Assembly (NCBI RefSeq): GCF_904067045.1
Contig: NZ_CAJFDC010000007.1
Span: forward strand, 62,001-126,000
DNA length: 64,000 nucleotides
From: Pseudomonas sp. FEN
GTDB taxonomy: Bacteria > Pseudomonadota > Gammaproteobacteria > Pseudomonadales > Pseudomonadaceae
Direction: 5' to 3'
Both the position numbers and the translations under genes were made by a program. The notes under the pieces were generated by a model that made no database searches, was not told the DNA's origin, and saw only the letters and a list, made by a program, of their open reading frames with translations. Of the stretch, positions 7,853 through 16,597 are shown piece by piece; the first letter of the stretch is position 1, and the number at the start of each line of letters is the position of its first letter.

Positions 7853-7886
7853 GCTATGAGTTTTTAACTGTTTCAGGTGGAACGAC

Positions 7887-8774
7887 ATGGATCGATTGGC
7901 AGCAATGGAAACCTTTGTCTGCGTGCTCGAAGCGGGGTCGTTTTCCGCGGCGGCGCGGCGCCTCAACCTCGGCCAGCCCGCGGTATCGAAAACCATCGCA
8001 CAACTCGAAGATCGCCTTGGCGTGCGGCTATTGCTGCGCTCTACTCGCGGGCTTACACCGACCGAAGCCGGCACCGCCTACTACGAACGTGCCAAGCGTG
8101 CCATCGAGGAAGCCCACGAAGCCGACCTCGCCGCACGCGGTGCGGGCAGCGGCCTGCACGGCACCTTGCGGATCTGTGCGGCGGTGACCTTCGCGCGTCT
8201 GCATGTGCTGCCGTACCTGGGAGCGTTCCTCGATGCACACCCCGAGCTGAACATCGATATCGTTCTGGATGACCGCACCGTCAATCTCGTCGAGGAAGGC
8301 ATCGATGTTGCCTTGCGTATGGGAGCGTTAGCCGACTCCAACCTGATCGCCCGCAAGATCAGTGAATGTCAGCGGCTGGTGCTGGCCACCCCGGCTTACG
8401 TGCTAGCCCATGGCAAACCTTGCAACCCTACTGATCTGGCGCAACACCAAGCGGTCGTTTTCGCCCAGGCAGGCGGCGGTGAGCACTGGGCCTTCAAACA
8501 GGGCAGCACGGTGCAGTCGGTGACGGTCAGCGGGCGGGTACGGGTCAGTGCGGCGGAGGGTGTGCGGGCAGCGGTGCTGGGGAGTCTGGGCGTAGCATTG
8601 ACGTCCCAATGGATGTTCGCGGAAGAACTGGCCAAAGGCGAAGTGGTACCCCTGCTGGAGGATTGGCAGTTGCCGCCGCTGGATCTGTGGGCGGTGTTTC
8701 CTACCGGGCGCCTGGCCAGTGCCAAGGCGCGGGCATTCGTTGATTTCGTCGCGGGCTTGATGAACCAACAATAA
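7887..8774 (+). CDS. LysR-family transcriptional regulator
   Basis: 295-residue LysR-type regulator. The winged HTH is at the N-terminus (MDRLAAMETFVCVLEAGSFS, then AAARRLNLGQPAVSKTIAQL) and the periplasmic-binding-like effector domain starts at about residue 90 (LHGTLRICAAVTFARLHVLP). It belongs to the CrgA-like branch by its N-terminal MDRL..METFV pattern. It stands behind the AhpD-like and SDR genes on the same strand. Its natural targets may be these genes or the divergent DUF3077 gene, but nothing in the sequence proves it. Confidence 0.9.
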   Translation: MDRLAAMETFVCVLEAGSFSAAARRLNLGQPAVSKTIAQLEDRLGVRLLLRSTRGLTPTEAGTAYYERAKRAIEEAHEADLAARGAGSGLHGTLRICAAVTFARLHVLPYLGAFLDAHPELNIDIVLDDRTVNLVEEGIDVALRMGALADSNLIARKISECQRLVLATPAYVLAHGKPCNPTDLAQHQAVVFAQAGGGEHWAFKQGSTVQSVTVSGRVRVSAAEGVRAAVLGSLGVALTSQWMFAEELAKGEVVPLLEDWQLPPLDLWAVFPTGRLASAKARAFVDFVAGLMNQQ

Positions 8775-8777
8775 GCT

Positions 8778-8797
8778 AGGCCGCCCGAAGGCGGCCT
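8778..8797. terminator. Hairpin between convergent genes
   Basis: AGGCCGCC-CGAA-GGCGGCCT, an 8-bp stem with a stable tetraloop, lies between the convergent LysR and peroxiredoxin genes. The T tail is short, so it may be a weak bidirectional terminator. Confidence 0.6.
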
Positions 8798-8811
8798 TGA
8801 GGGACTCGATG

Positions 8812-9468
8812 TCAACCACGCAATGCAGGCAGCAACTCAGTGGGCTCTGGACGCAGCGTGTAATCGGGATTCACCTCCGCGTACAGAATGATGCCGTCCT
8901 GGCCGATGACGAAACGACCCGGCATCGGCAAGGTCCAGCTCTGATCACCGTTGATGACCGGCAGGTTGTTGCCCAGGCTCAGATAGAGTTCAACCAGGTA
9001 GTCCGGCAGTTTGAACCGCAGGCCGAAAGCAGCCGCTACTTCATTGCCGCTGTCGCTGAGGATCGGAAACCCCAGGCCGTTTTGACGTTGCGATTTGCGG
9101 CTGTTGGCTTGGCTCTGCGGCGAAATCGCCACCAGGCTGGCACCGCGCGCCTGAAAGGCCGGAAGTGCCTGCTCCAGCGCTTGCAGCTCCATGTTGCAGT
9201 ACGGGCACCAGACGCCACGATAAAAGCTGATCACCAGCGGCCCGCGCGCCAGCAGTTCCGCCGACGACACCAGATTGCCCTGAGCATCAGGCAGGCTGAA
9301 TAGCGGCGCCATATCACCGGCCTTGAGCGCACGCTCGGCCTGGCCGCTGGCGATCAGCTCGGCAGTGGCCCGGTGCATCACGGCATGCACGGGTGCCGGA
9401 GCATTGTAGGGCGGTTTGCCGGCAACGAAGTCGGCCTTGAAAGCATCCAGTTTGGCTTGAAGGGTCAT
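8812..9468 (-). CDS. Peroxiredoxin-like AhpC/TSA family protein
   Basis: 218-residue thioredoxin-fold peroxidase. The motif FYRGVWCPYC places Cys88 and Cys91 after the first core strand, the arrangement of the AhpC/TSA_2 'peroxiredoxin-like' group. An ~50-residue helical N-terminal extension precedes the fold. Later landmarks are LVAISPQSQANSRKS and GLGFPILSDSGNEVAAAFGL. GAGGA lies upstream of the ATG. No signal peptide, so it is cytoplasmic. It faces the LysR gene and is divergent from a truncated GST gene. Confidence 0.85.
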   Translation of the reverse strand: MTLQAKLDAFKADFVAGKPPYNAPAPVHAVMHRATAELIASGQAERALKAGDMAPLFSLPDAQGNLVSSAELLARGPLVISFYRGVWCPYCNMELQALEQALPAFQARGASLVAISPQSQANSRKSQRQNGLGFPILSDSGNEVAAAFGLRFKLPDYLVELYLSLGNNLPVINGDQSWTLPMPGRFVIGQDGIILYAEVNPDYTLRPEPTELLPALRG

Positions 9469-9740
9469 GAGTATTTCCTCGGTAGGTTGATGTCTCGAGA
9501 CTCATGATCGCGACATCGCCGCTCGCCCAGTAGAGAGCTGGCCTGCATAGGAAATATGCCCATCAGGAATGCCCTTCACGACTCACCTTGGGCAAGCGAT
9601 GCCTATTCCAGCCGGGAATGATTCATATCCCCACCAGTTGCCAGCCCTATTCCAGCCCTCCTCGGCAGAATGATCTCCATCGTGGCCAATTGGCACGAAG
9701 CCCTATTGCGTTGGACTCATTCTCAATCCAGGAACACCCC

Positions 9741-10109
9741 ATGTTAATCGTCCATGCGTTTGCCACCCCCAACAGCGTCAAAGTCTCCATCGCTCTGGAA
9801 GAGTTGGGGCTCGACTACCAGCTGCAGCCGGTCAACCTTCGCCAAGGCGAGCAAAAGCAGCCGACATTCGTTGCTCTGAATGCCAATGCAAAGGTACCGG
9901 TGCTGGTCGATCCCGATGGCAATAACGGCCAGCCCATGGTCCTCACCGAGTCGGCGGCCATTCTCGTCTACCTGGCCGAGCGATATGGCCGGCTGCTACC
10001 TACCGATGGGGTGAAGCGCGCCAAAGTCTTTGAACAGCTGTTCTTTCACGCCAGCGCGATGGGCCCTTTCACACGGGAACACCTAGCAGATCGGATACAG
10101 TTCGACTGA
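9741..10109 (+). pseudogene. Glutathione S-transferase, C-terminally truncated
   Basis: 122 residues with a complete N-terminal thioredoxin-like GST domain: MLIVHAFATPNSVKVSIALE, the cis-Pro region NANAKVPVLVD and the glutathione-binding LTESAAILVYLAERY. The C-terminal helical domain begins (KRAKVFEQLFFHASAMGPFT) but stops after about 20 residues, where roughly 80-100 more are expected. No continuation is seen in other frames downstream, so DNA was probably lost. The start ATG at 9741 has AGGA nine bases upstream. A glutathione-binding remnant could still be made, but full GST activity is unlikely. Confidence 0.75.
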
Positions 10110-10432
10110 GTGGGACTTCGATTGGCTAGGGAGCATCACGCCCCTCGGGGACAACACCTCGGTCAGCACTCATCTAGACTCAACAGGCGGTCGCAAAAAG
10201 AACCGCATACGTCGCTTTGGTGCAGGCGAATCAAAGGCCGCGTGGCAAGCTGGCTTTATATGCCCTGACGAGGTGTGGCGAAGACCGCACCGGGCCCAAC
10301 AAGATACCCGCCCAGGGTGCCTGGCCAACGGCCTGAAATGCCATGCTAGCGTGACGTGGCGTGAGTGCCGCAGCCGACACTTTCGGACAACCGACAACCG
10401 CCTGGTTTGTCCGTGACCGTGAGGAATGCCGT
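10110..10432. other. Upstream region of the fds operon
   Basis: No gene is supported. This stretch must contain the fds promoter. I looked for a molybdenum-cofactor riboswitch, expected in front of some formate dehydrogenase operons, and for a sigma-54 -24/-12 element, and could not identify either with confidence. Confidence 0.4.
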
Positions 10433-10909
10433 ATGCCTGATGAGATGTTGCACCTGCCTATGGTCAACAGCGTGCTGGAGCGCCACAAAGGCTCCCCCGG
10501 CGCACTGTTGCCGATCCTTCATGAGATTCAAGCGGGCATCGGCTACATCCCCGATGCCGCCGTCCCCGAGATTGCCCATGCGCTCAACCTGAGCCAGGCC
10601 GAGCTGCGCGGGGTGATCAGCTTCTACCATGACTTCCGTACCGCGCCCCCCGCCCGGCATATTCTGCGCCTGTGCCGCGCCGAGTCCTGCCAGAGCCGCG
10701 GCGCCGAGCAGCTCGCCGCGCAGTTGCGCGAACGCCTGCAACTGGACGACCACGGCAGCAGCGCCGACGGCAACATCAGCCTGCGCCCGGTCTATTGCCT
10801 CGGTGCCTGCGCCTGCTCGCCCGCCCTCGAACTGGATGGCCAGGTACATGCACGGCTCAGCGCCGAACGCCTGGATGCCCTGCTCGATACCTGCCTGGAG
10901 GACGCATGA
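10433..10909 (+). CDS. fdsG: NAD-dependent formate dehydrogenase gamma subunit
   Basis: NuoE-like electron-transfer subunit of the soluble formate dehydrogenase, 158 residues. It carries one [2Fe-2S] cluster with ligands Cys81, Cys86 (CRAESC) and Cys122, Cys126 (CLGAC). The N-terminal helical part (GALLPILHEIQAGIGYIPD) is typical of the 24-kDa family. GAGGA lies before the ATG at 10433; an earlier in-frame ATG at 10361 lacks a site. It is the first gene of fdsGBAD and its stop overlaps the next start (ATGA), so subunit synthesis is coupled. Confidence 0.93.
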   Translation: MPDEMLHLPMVNSVLERHKGSPGALLPILHEIQAGIGYIPDAAVPEIAHALNLSQAELRGVISFYHDFRTAPPARHILRLCRAESCQSRGAEQLAAQLRERLQLDDHGSSADGNISLRPVYCLGACACSPALELDGQVHARLSAERLDALLDTCLEDA

Positions 10910-12468
10910 TGCCGAGCCTCTATCTGCCCGCCGATTCCCTTGCCCGCGCCGTGGGTGCCGATGAGGTCGCCGTGGCCCTGGTCACCCAGGCCGGCGAACG
11001 CAATCTGCCGCTGGACCTGCAACGCACCAGCTCCCGTGGCCTGTACTGGCTGGAACCGCTGCTGGAAATCGACAGCGCGCAAGGCCGTATCGGCTTCGGC
11101 CCGCTGACCGTTGCCGATATACCGTCCGTGCTCGATGCGCTGCAAGGCGATCCGGCCGCCCATCCCCTGGCCCTGGGTCCGGTGGAGGAATTGCCTTATC
11201 TGAAAACTCAGCAACGCCTGCTGTTCGCCCGCGCCGGCATCACCCGACCACTGTCTCTTGAGGATTACCGCGCCCACGGCGGCTTCGAGGGCTTGACCCA
11301 GGCCATCGCCCTGGGCGGCGAGCAGACCGCCAGCGCCGTGTTCGATTCGGGCCTGCGTGGTCGTGGCGGCGCGGCCTTCCCCGCCGGGATCAAATGGCGC
11401 ACGGTGCGCAGCGCCCAAGCGGCGCAGAAATACATTGTCTGCAACGCCGACGAAGGCGACTCCGGTACCTTCGCCGACCGCATGCTGATGGAGGGCGACC
11501 CGTTCCTGCTGATCGAAGGCATGGCCATTGCCGGCATCAGCGTCGGCGCCAGCTACGGCTATATCTATGTGCGCTCGGAATATCCACAGGCCGTCGCCAC
11601 GCTACGCGAAGCGCTGGACATCGCCCGCGCCGCCGGTTACCTCGGCGCCAATGTCGGCGGCAGTGGCCTGGCCTTTGATATGGAAGTCCGTGTCGGTGCC
11701 GGCGCCTATATCTGCGGTGAGGAAACCGCGCTGCTGGAATCCCTTGAAGGCAAGCGCGGGATCGTCCGCGCCAAGCCGCCGATCCCGGCCCTGAAGGGCC
11801 TGTTCGGTCAACCGACCCTGGTGCACAACCTGCTGACCCTGGCCTCGGTGCCGCTGATCCTGGCCAAGGGCGCACCGTTCTATCGCGACTACGGCATGGG
11901 CCGCTCCCTGGGCACCATGCCCTTCCAGCTCGCGGGCAATATTCGTCACGGCGGCCTGGTGGAACGCGCCTTCGGCCTGACCCTGCGGGAACTGGTGGAA
12001 GACTACGGCGGCGGTACCGCCAGTGGCCGGCCACTGAAAGCCGCCCAGGTCGGCGGCCCTCTCGGCGCCTGGGTACCACCGAGCCAATTCGACACCCCGC
12101 TGGATTACGAAGCCTTCGCCGCCATCGGCGCCATGCTCGGCCACGGTGGCGTGGTGGTAGCCGACGACAGTCTGGACATGGCCCGCATGGCGCGTTTCGC
12201 CCTGCAGTTCTGCGCCGAGGAATCCTGTGGCAAATGCACGCCCTGCCGTATCGGCTCGACCCGCGGCGTGGAGGTGATCGATCGCCTGCTGGCCGCGCCG
12301 GACCAGAACGGTCGCGACACCCAGGCACTCATCCTCAAGGACCTGTGCGACACCCTGCAATACGGTTCGCTCTGCGCATTGGGCGGGATGACCTCCTATC
12401 CGGTGGCCAGCGCCCTCAAGCACTTCCCCGCCGACTTCGGTCTGCAATCCTCGGAGGCCGAGCAATGA
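10906..12468 (+). CDS. fdsB: NAD-dependent formate dehydrogenase beta subunit
   Basis: NuoF-like subunit (520 residues) that holds FMN and reduces NAD+. Residues about 155-175 carry the FMN/NAD glycine loop GLRGRGGAAFPAGIKW, followed by CNADEGDSGTFADR. The [4Fe-4S] ligands are Cys441, Cys444, Cys447 (ESCGKCTPC) and Cys490 (GSLCALGG). The first ~120 residues are the thioredoxin-like extension found in FdsB proteins, without a full cluster motif. The start is the first ATG of ATGATG, overlapping fdsG by four bases; the stop overlaps fdsA in the same way. Confidence 0.95.
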   Translation: MMPSLYLPADSLARAVGADEVAVALVTQAGERNLPLDLQRTSSRGLYWLEPLLEIDSAQGRIGFGPLTVADIPSVLDALQGDPAAHPLALGPVEELPYLKTQQRLLFARAGITRPLSLEDYRAHGGFEGLTQAIALGGEQTASAVFDSGLRGRGGAAFPAGIKWRTVRSAQAAQKYIVCNADEGDSGTFADRMLMEGDPFLLIEGMAIAGISVGASYGYIYVRSEYPQAVATLREALDIARAAGYLGANVGGSGLAFDMEVRVGAGAYICGEETALLESLEGKRGIVRAKPPIPALKGLFGQPTLVHNLLTLASVPLILAKGAPFYRDYGMGRSLGTMPFQLAGNIRHGGLVERAFGLTLRELVEDYGGGTASGRPLKAAQVGGPLGAWVPPSQFDTPLDYEAFAAIGAMLGHGGVVVADDSLDMARMARFALQFCAEESCGKCTPCRIGSTRGVEVIDRLLAAPDQNGRDTQALILKDLCDTLQYGSLCALGGMTSYPVASALKHFPADFGLQSSEAEQ

Positions 12469-15353
12469 TCACTCTCTTCGACCCGAATACCGATATCGAC
12501 CTCGGCACCCCGGCCCGCGACAGCCAGGTGCAAATCACCCTGAACATCGACGGGCGCAGCATCAGCGTGCCCGAAGGCACTTCGGTGATGCGCGCCGCCG
12601 CGCTGCTGGGCACCACCATTCCGAAACTCTGTGCCACCGACAGCCTGGAAGCCTTCGGCTCCTGCCGCATGTGCCTGGTGGAGATCGACGGCATGCGTGG
12701 CTACCCGGCGTCCTGCACCACGCCGGTCAGCGAAGGCATGAGCGTGCACACGCAGACGCCGAAGCTCGCCACCCTGCGCCGCAACGTCATGGAGCTGTAC
12801 ATCTCCGACCACCCGCTGGACTGCCTGACCTGCTCGGCCAACGGCAACTGCGAACTGCAGACCGTCGCCGGCCAGGTCGGCCTGCGCGAGGTGCGTTACG
12901 GCTATGAAGGCGACAACCACCTGGCCGAGCAGAAGGACACCTCCAACCCCTACTTCGACTACGACCCGAGCAAGTGCATCGTCTGCAACCGCTGCGTGCG
13001 CGCCTGTGAAGAAACCCAGGGCACCTTTGCCCTGACCATTACCGGGCGCGGTTTCGAATCGCGGGTCGCGGCCGCCGGCGGCGAGAACTTCCTCGACTCC
13101 GAATGCGTATCCTGTGGCGCCTGTGTGCAAGCCTGCCCCACCGCGACCCTGATGGAAAAAAGCGTGGTCGAACTGGGTCAGCCCGAACGCGCGGTGATCA
13201 CCACCTGCGCCTATTGCGGCGTGGGCTGCTCGTTCCGTGCCGAGATGAAAGGCGACCAACTGGTACGCATGGTTCCCGACAAGAACGGCCAGGCCAACCA
13301 TGGCCACTCCTGCGTCAAGGGGCGCTTTGCCTGGGGCTACGCCAGCCACCCGGACCGCATCACCAAGCCGATGATCCGCAAGCACATCAACGACCCGTGG
13401 CAGGAAGTCAGCTGGGATGAAGCGGTGACCTACGCCGCCAGCGAATTCCGCCGCCTGCAGCAGAAATACGGGCGCGACTCCATCGGCGGCATCACCTCCA
13501 GCCGCTGCACCAACGAAGAAACCTACCTGGTGCAAAAGCTGGTACGGGCCGCCTTCGGCAACAACAACGTCGACACCTGCGCGCGGGTCTGCCACTCGCC
13601 GACCGGCTATGGCCTGAAACAAACCCTGGGCGAGTCCGCCGGGACCCAGAGTTTCGACTCGGTGATGCAGGCCGACGTGATCCTGGTGATCGGTGCCAAC
13701 CCCAGCGACGCCCACCCGGTGTTCGCCTCCCAGCTCAAACGGCGCTTGCGTGAAGGCGCGCGGCTGATCGTCATCGACCCTCGGCGCATCGACCTGGTGG
13801 ACGCGGTACATGGCCGCGCCGAGCTGCACCTGGCCCTGCGCCCGGGCACCAACGTCGCCATGCTCAACGCCCTGGCCCACGTCATTGTCACCGAAGGCCT
13901 GCTCGACCAGGCCTTTATCGACACCCGCTGCGAGGGCAGCGATTTCGCCCACTGGAGCGCGTTCGTCAGCCGCGCGGAAAACTCGCCGGAAGTGCTTGGC
14001 GCGATCTGTGGTGTCGCCGCTGCCGATATCCGGTCCGCCGCCCGCTTGTATGCCAGCGCTGACAACGCGGCGATCTACTACGGCCTGGGCGTCACCGAGC
14101 ACAGCCAGGGCAGCACCGCGGTGATGGGCATCGCCAACCTGGCCATGGCCACCGGCAATATCGGCCGCGAAGGCGTGGGGGTGAACCCGCTGCGAGGGCA
14201 GAACAACGTGCAGGGCTCCTGCGACATGGGCTCGTTCCCCCACGAACTGCCCGGCTACCGGCACATCTCCAATGAAGTGGTACGGGCGCAGTTCGAACAA
14301 GCCTGGCATGTCAGCCTGCAACCCGACCCGGGGCTGCGCATCCCCAATATGTTCGAAGCCGCCCTCAGCGGCAGCTTCAAGGGCCTGTACTGCCAGGGCG
14401 AAGACATCGCCCAGAGCGACCCCAATACCCAGCACGTCACGGCCGCTCTATCGGCGATGGAATGCATCGTGGTGCAGGATATTTTCCTCAACGAAACCGC
14501 CAAGTTCGCCCATGTGTTCCTGCCGGGCAGTTCGTTCCTGGAAAAGGACGGCACCTTCACCAACGCCGAGCGGCGCATCTCGCGGGTACGCAAGGTCATG
14601 GAGCCACTGGGCGGCAAGGCCGACTGGGAAGGCACGGTGGCCTTGGCCAATGCCCTGGGTTACCCCATGCACTACAAGCACCCGTCGGAAATCATGGATG
14701 AAATCGCCAGCCTGACGCCGACCTTCACCAATGTCAGCTACGCCGCGCTGGATAGCCATGGCAGCCTGCAATGGCCGTGCAACGCCGCGGCGCCGGATGG
14801 AACGCCGACCATGCACATCGAGGAATTCGTGCGCGGCAAGGGGCGCTTCATGCTCACCGGCTATATCCCCACTGAGGAGAAGGTCAACAATCGCTATCCA
14901 CTGCTGCTGACCACCGGGCGCATCCTCAGCCAGTACAACGTCGGCGCCCAGACCCGGCGCACCGAGAACGTCGCCTGGCACGACGAAGACCGCCTGGAAA
15001 TCCACCCGAGCGATGCCGAGAGCCGTGGCATCAACGAAGGCGACTGGGTCGGCATCGGCAGCCGCGCCGGACAGACCGTACTGCGCGCGCGGGTCACCGA
15101 ACGGGTCGCCCCGGGCGTGGTGTACACTACCTTCCACTTCCCGGAATCGGGGGCCAACGTCATCACCACCGACAACTCCGACTGGGCCACCAACTGTCCG
15201 GAGTACAAGGTCACCGCCGTGGAGGTCAGTCGCGTCTACCACCCTTCCGAGTGGCAGAAACGCTATCAGGAATTCAGCGACGAACAACAACGCCTGCTCG
15301 ACGAGCGCCGCCATGAACGCGGCGCCGGAGCCAAAGCCGAGGTGCGCCGATGA
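12465..15353 (+). CDS. fdsA: NAD-dependent formate dehydrogenase catalytic alpha subunit (Mo)
   Basis: Molybdenum bis-MGD subunit of 962 residues that oxidises formate to CO2. Cluster ligands in order: [2Fe-2S] Cys56, 67, 70, 84; His116/Cys120/123/129; two ferredoxin-type [4Fe-4S] sets at Cys171-181 and Cys214-224; and the proximal cluster Cys249, 252, 256, 283. The Mo ligand is Cys376 in CARVCHSPTGYG, with the adjacent catalytic His377; it is Cys and not selenocysteine. VGVNPLRGQNNVQGSCDMG holds the conserved Arg region. No Tat signal, so it is cytoplasmic. All known key residues are present, so the enzyme should be active. Confidence 0.97.
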   Translation: MITLFDPNTDIDLGTPARDSQVQITLNIDGRSISVPEGTSVMRAAALLGTTIPKLCATDSLEAFGSCRMCLVEIDGMRGYPASCTTPVSEGMSVHTQTPKLATLRRNVMELYISDHPLDCLTCSANGNCELQTVAGQVGLREVRYGYEGDNHLAEQKDTSNPYFDYDPSKCIVCNRCVRACEETQGTFALTITGRGFESRVAAAGGENFLDSECVSCGACVQACPTATLMEKSVVELGQPERAVITTCAYCGVGCSFRAEMKGDQLVRMVPDKNGQANHGHSCVKGRFAWGYASHPDRITKPMIRKHINDPWQEVSWDEAVTYAASEFRRLQQKYGRDSIGGITSSRCTNEETYLVQKLVRAAFGNNNVDTCARVCHSPTGYGLKQTLGESAGTQSFDSVMQADVILVIGANPSDAHPVFASQLKRRLREGARLIVIDPRRIDLVDAVHGRAELHLALRPGTNVAMLNALAHVIVTEGLLDQAFIDTRCEGSDFAHWSAFVSRAENSPEVLGAICGVAAADIRSAARLYASADNAAIYYGLGVTEHSQGSTAVMGIANLAMATGNIGREGVGVNPLRGQNNVQGSCDMGSFPHELPGYRHISNEVVRAQFEQAWHVSLQPDPGLRIPNMFEAALSGSFKGLYCQGEDIAQSDPNTQHVTAALSAMECIVVQDIFLNETAKFAHVFLPGSSFLEKDGTFTNAERRISRVRKVMEPLGGKADWEGTVALANALGYPMHYKHPSEIMDEIASLTPTFTNVSYAALDSHGSLQWPCNAAAPDGTPTMHIEEFVRGKGRFMLTGYIPTEEKVNNRYPLLLTTGRILSQYNVGAQTRRTENVAWHDEDRLEIHPSDAESRGINEGDWVGIGSRAGQTVLRARVTERVAPGVVYTTFHFPESGANVITTDNSDWATNCPEYKVTAVEVSRVYHPSEWQKRYQEFSDEQQRLLDERRHERGAGAKAEVRR

Positions 15354-15571
15354 GTACTGAAAACCTGATCAAGATGGCCAACCAGATCGCCCAATACTTC
15401 GCCACCGAACCGGACCAGCAACAGGCCGTGCTCGGTGTGCGTAATCATCTGCAGTTGTTCTGGACGCCCGGCATGCGCAAGGAATTGCTGGCCTGGCAGA
15501 TGGAGCATCAAGGGGAGGATTTGCACCCACTGGTGCAGGCGGCGGTCAGTGGGGCGGGGTGGGAGGCTTAG
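15350..15571 (+). CDS. fdsD: Formate dehydrogenase delta subunit
   Basis: Small 73-residue subunit needed for a stable, active Fds complex; it resembles the delta subunit family (ENLIKMANQIAQYFAT, then HLQLFWTPGMRKELLAW). Its ATG overlaps the fdsA stop by four bases, making the whole fdsGBAD unit translationally coupled. No fdhD/fdsC sulfur-transfer chaperone gene follows, so that function must be encoded elsewhere. Confidence 0.93.
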   Translation: MSTENLIKMANQIAQYFATEPDQQQAVLGVRNHLQLFWTPGMRKELLAWQMEHQGEDLHPLVQAAVSGAGWEA

Positions 15572-15690
15572 GTTCATACGATGGGATGACCCCTTGGCCT
15601 GTGAAGACGGGTCGAGGGGCGTTCCAGTGCTTTTAAAATCGATGCTCTGCGTTTCCAACGCAGCGTCTGGCAATGCACCATTGCACTCGC

Positions 15691-15981
15691 TTAATCAGTT
15701 TTCGGCCACTGCTGGGCACCGTGCAACAAGCGGATAATCTCAATCAGCTTGAGGCGGGGCCTGAGGCGATAAACAACGACGAACGGGGTGCCGCTAATGA
15801 CCAGTTCGCGCGTCCCTTCGATGCGACCGAATCGCCCCATCTCAGGGTGATCGAGCAACTGGCCGACCTGATGTTCGATACGATCACCCTGATCGATCGC
15901 AGCACCAGGGTTGCGCTCGCCAATGTAATCGAGCTGTACATCACGATCATGAATCGCACCAGGGAGCCAGCGAATAATCAA
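15691..15981 (-). CDS. RelE/ParE-family toxin
   Basis: 96-residue toxin of the ParE/RelE fold. It starts at TTG (coupled by TTGA overlap to the antitoxin stop, with AGGAGGG upstream): residues IIRWLPGAIHDRDVQLDYIG are the first strand and helix, HPEMGRFGRIEGTRELVISG the central strands with the usual G.R...TREL pattern, and FVVVYRLRPRLKLIEIIRLL the last strand before a short HGAQQWP tail. This tail is typical of ParE-like members. It forms a two-gene unit with the upstream gene, which is most likely its antitoxin. The target (gyrase or mRNA) cannot be inferred. Confidence 0.85.
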   Translation of the reverse strand: MIIRWLPGAIHDRDVQLDYIGERNPGAAIDQGDRIEHQVGQLLDHPEMGRFGRIEGTRELVISGTPFVVVYRLRPRLKLIEIIRLLHGAQQWPKTD

Positions 15982-16445
15982 GAACCGCCCTCCTTGATGC
16001 GTTTCGCCAACTCTGCTCGTTTCGCCGCCCAGCTTGATTTCGCCTCTTCATGCGATACCCACTGGGTGTTCGGATCATCCGCTTCGGCCAGTCCCTGTTG
16101 CACCTGCTCACGAAACCATTTGTCGTGCTCGGCGGCCCCATGCGTGCGTTTCAGCGCCTCAGCACGATCTGGTCGGATCCGGCTGGCGCTCCTGTCCTCG
16201 GGATTCCAAAGCGCAACATCGAAGGCACCAACCACAAGGCCGAGCCCGAGTAGCAGGTTCAGGGCCTGGCCAGGATTACCGAAACTGCGCGGCTCGCTAC
16301 TACGCGCCTTGGCCAGTACGGCGGCGTCTCCGTTCCGGGTTTCTACTTGGACGAAAAAAACCCCGCCCAGCGCTTTCAAGGTAACACCGACGATGCCACC
16401 CGCTTCGGTGGTGGCCCGCAGTTGTTCCAACGTGAGAGTGCGCAT
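15978..16445 (-). CDS. Putative antitoxin with unusual N-terminal domain
   Basis: 155-residue protein, first gene of the toxin-antitoxin unit. The C-terminal part (about 105-150, HDKWFREQVQQGLAEADDPN, then WVSHEEAKSSWAAKRAEL) looks like the toxin-binding tail of ParD/StbD-type antitoxins. The first ~85 residues (MRTLTLEQLRATTEAGGIVG, then LGGVFFVQVETRNGDAAVLA) are not a standard ribbon-helix-helix or Phd domain that I recognise; the stretch GQALNLLLGLGLVVGAFDVALW is notably hydrophobic. This makes the antitoxin about twice the usual ParD length. The stop overlaps the toxin start by four bases. Confidence 0.7.
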   Translation of the reverse strand: MRTLTLEQLRATTEAGGIVGVTLKALGGVFFVQVETRNGDAAVLAKARSSEPRSFGNPGQALNLLLGLGLVVGAFDVALWNPEDRSASRIRPDRAEALKRTHGAAEHDKWFREQVQQGLAEADDPNTQWVSHEEAKSSWAAKRAELAKRIKEGGS

Positions 16446-16515
16446 AGCGATTGCCCTATAGCATCACGATTAATTGTTATGAAAGTACACGAGTAACAAT
16501 TAACCTGCAATTATT

Positions 16516-16560
16516 GTGGGAGCCGAGCTTGCTCGCGAGGAACGATAACGCGGTGAGCCT
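16516..16560. repeat. Pseudomonas REP element (copy next to second DUF3077 gene)
   Basis: GTGGGAGCCGAGCTTGCTCG then CGAGGAACGATAACGCGGTG, differing at two positions from the copy at 5837-5881. It lies 38 bases behind the stop of the DUF3077 gene. Confidence 0.75.
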
Positions 16561-16597
16561 GCCAACACTCACCGCCAAAATCGGCACAAGCCAGACG

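Noticed and set aside
10110..10432. Molybdenum-cofactor riboswitch or sigma-54 promoter before fdsG
   Set aside because: Expected from function but no convincing consensus was found by eye.
12396..14435. 679-residue open frame on the minus strand
   Set aside because: Shadow of fdsA in high-GC DNA; no domain, and the coding frame on the plus strand has all expected motifs.
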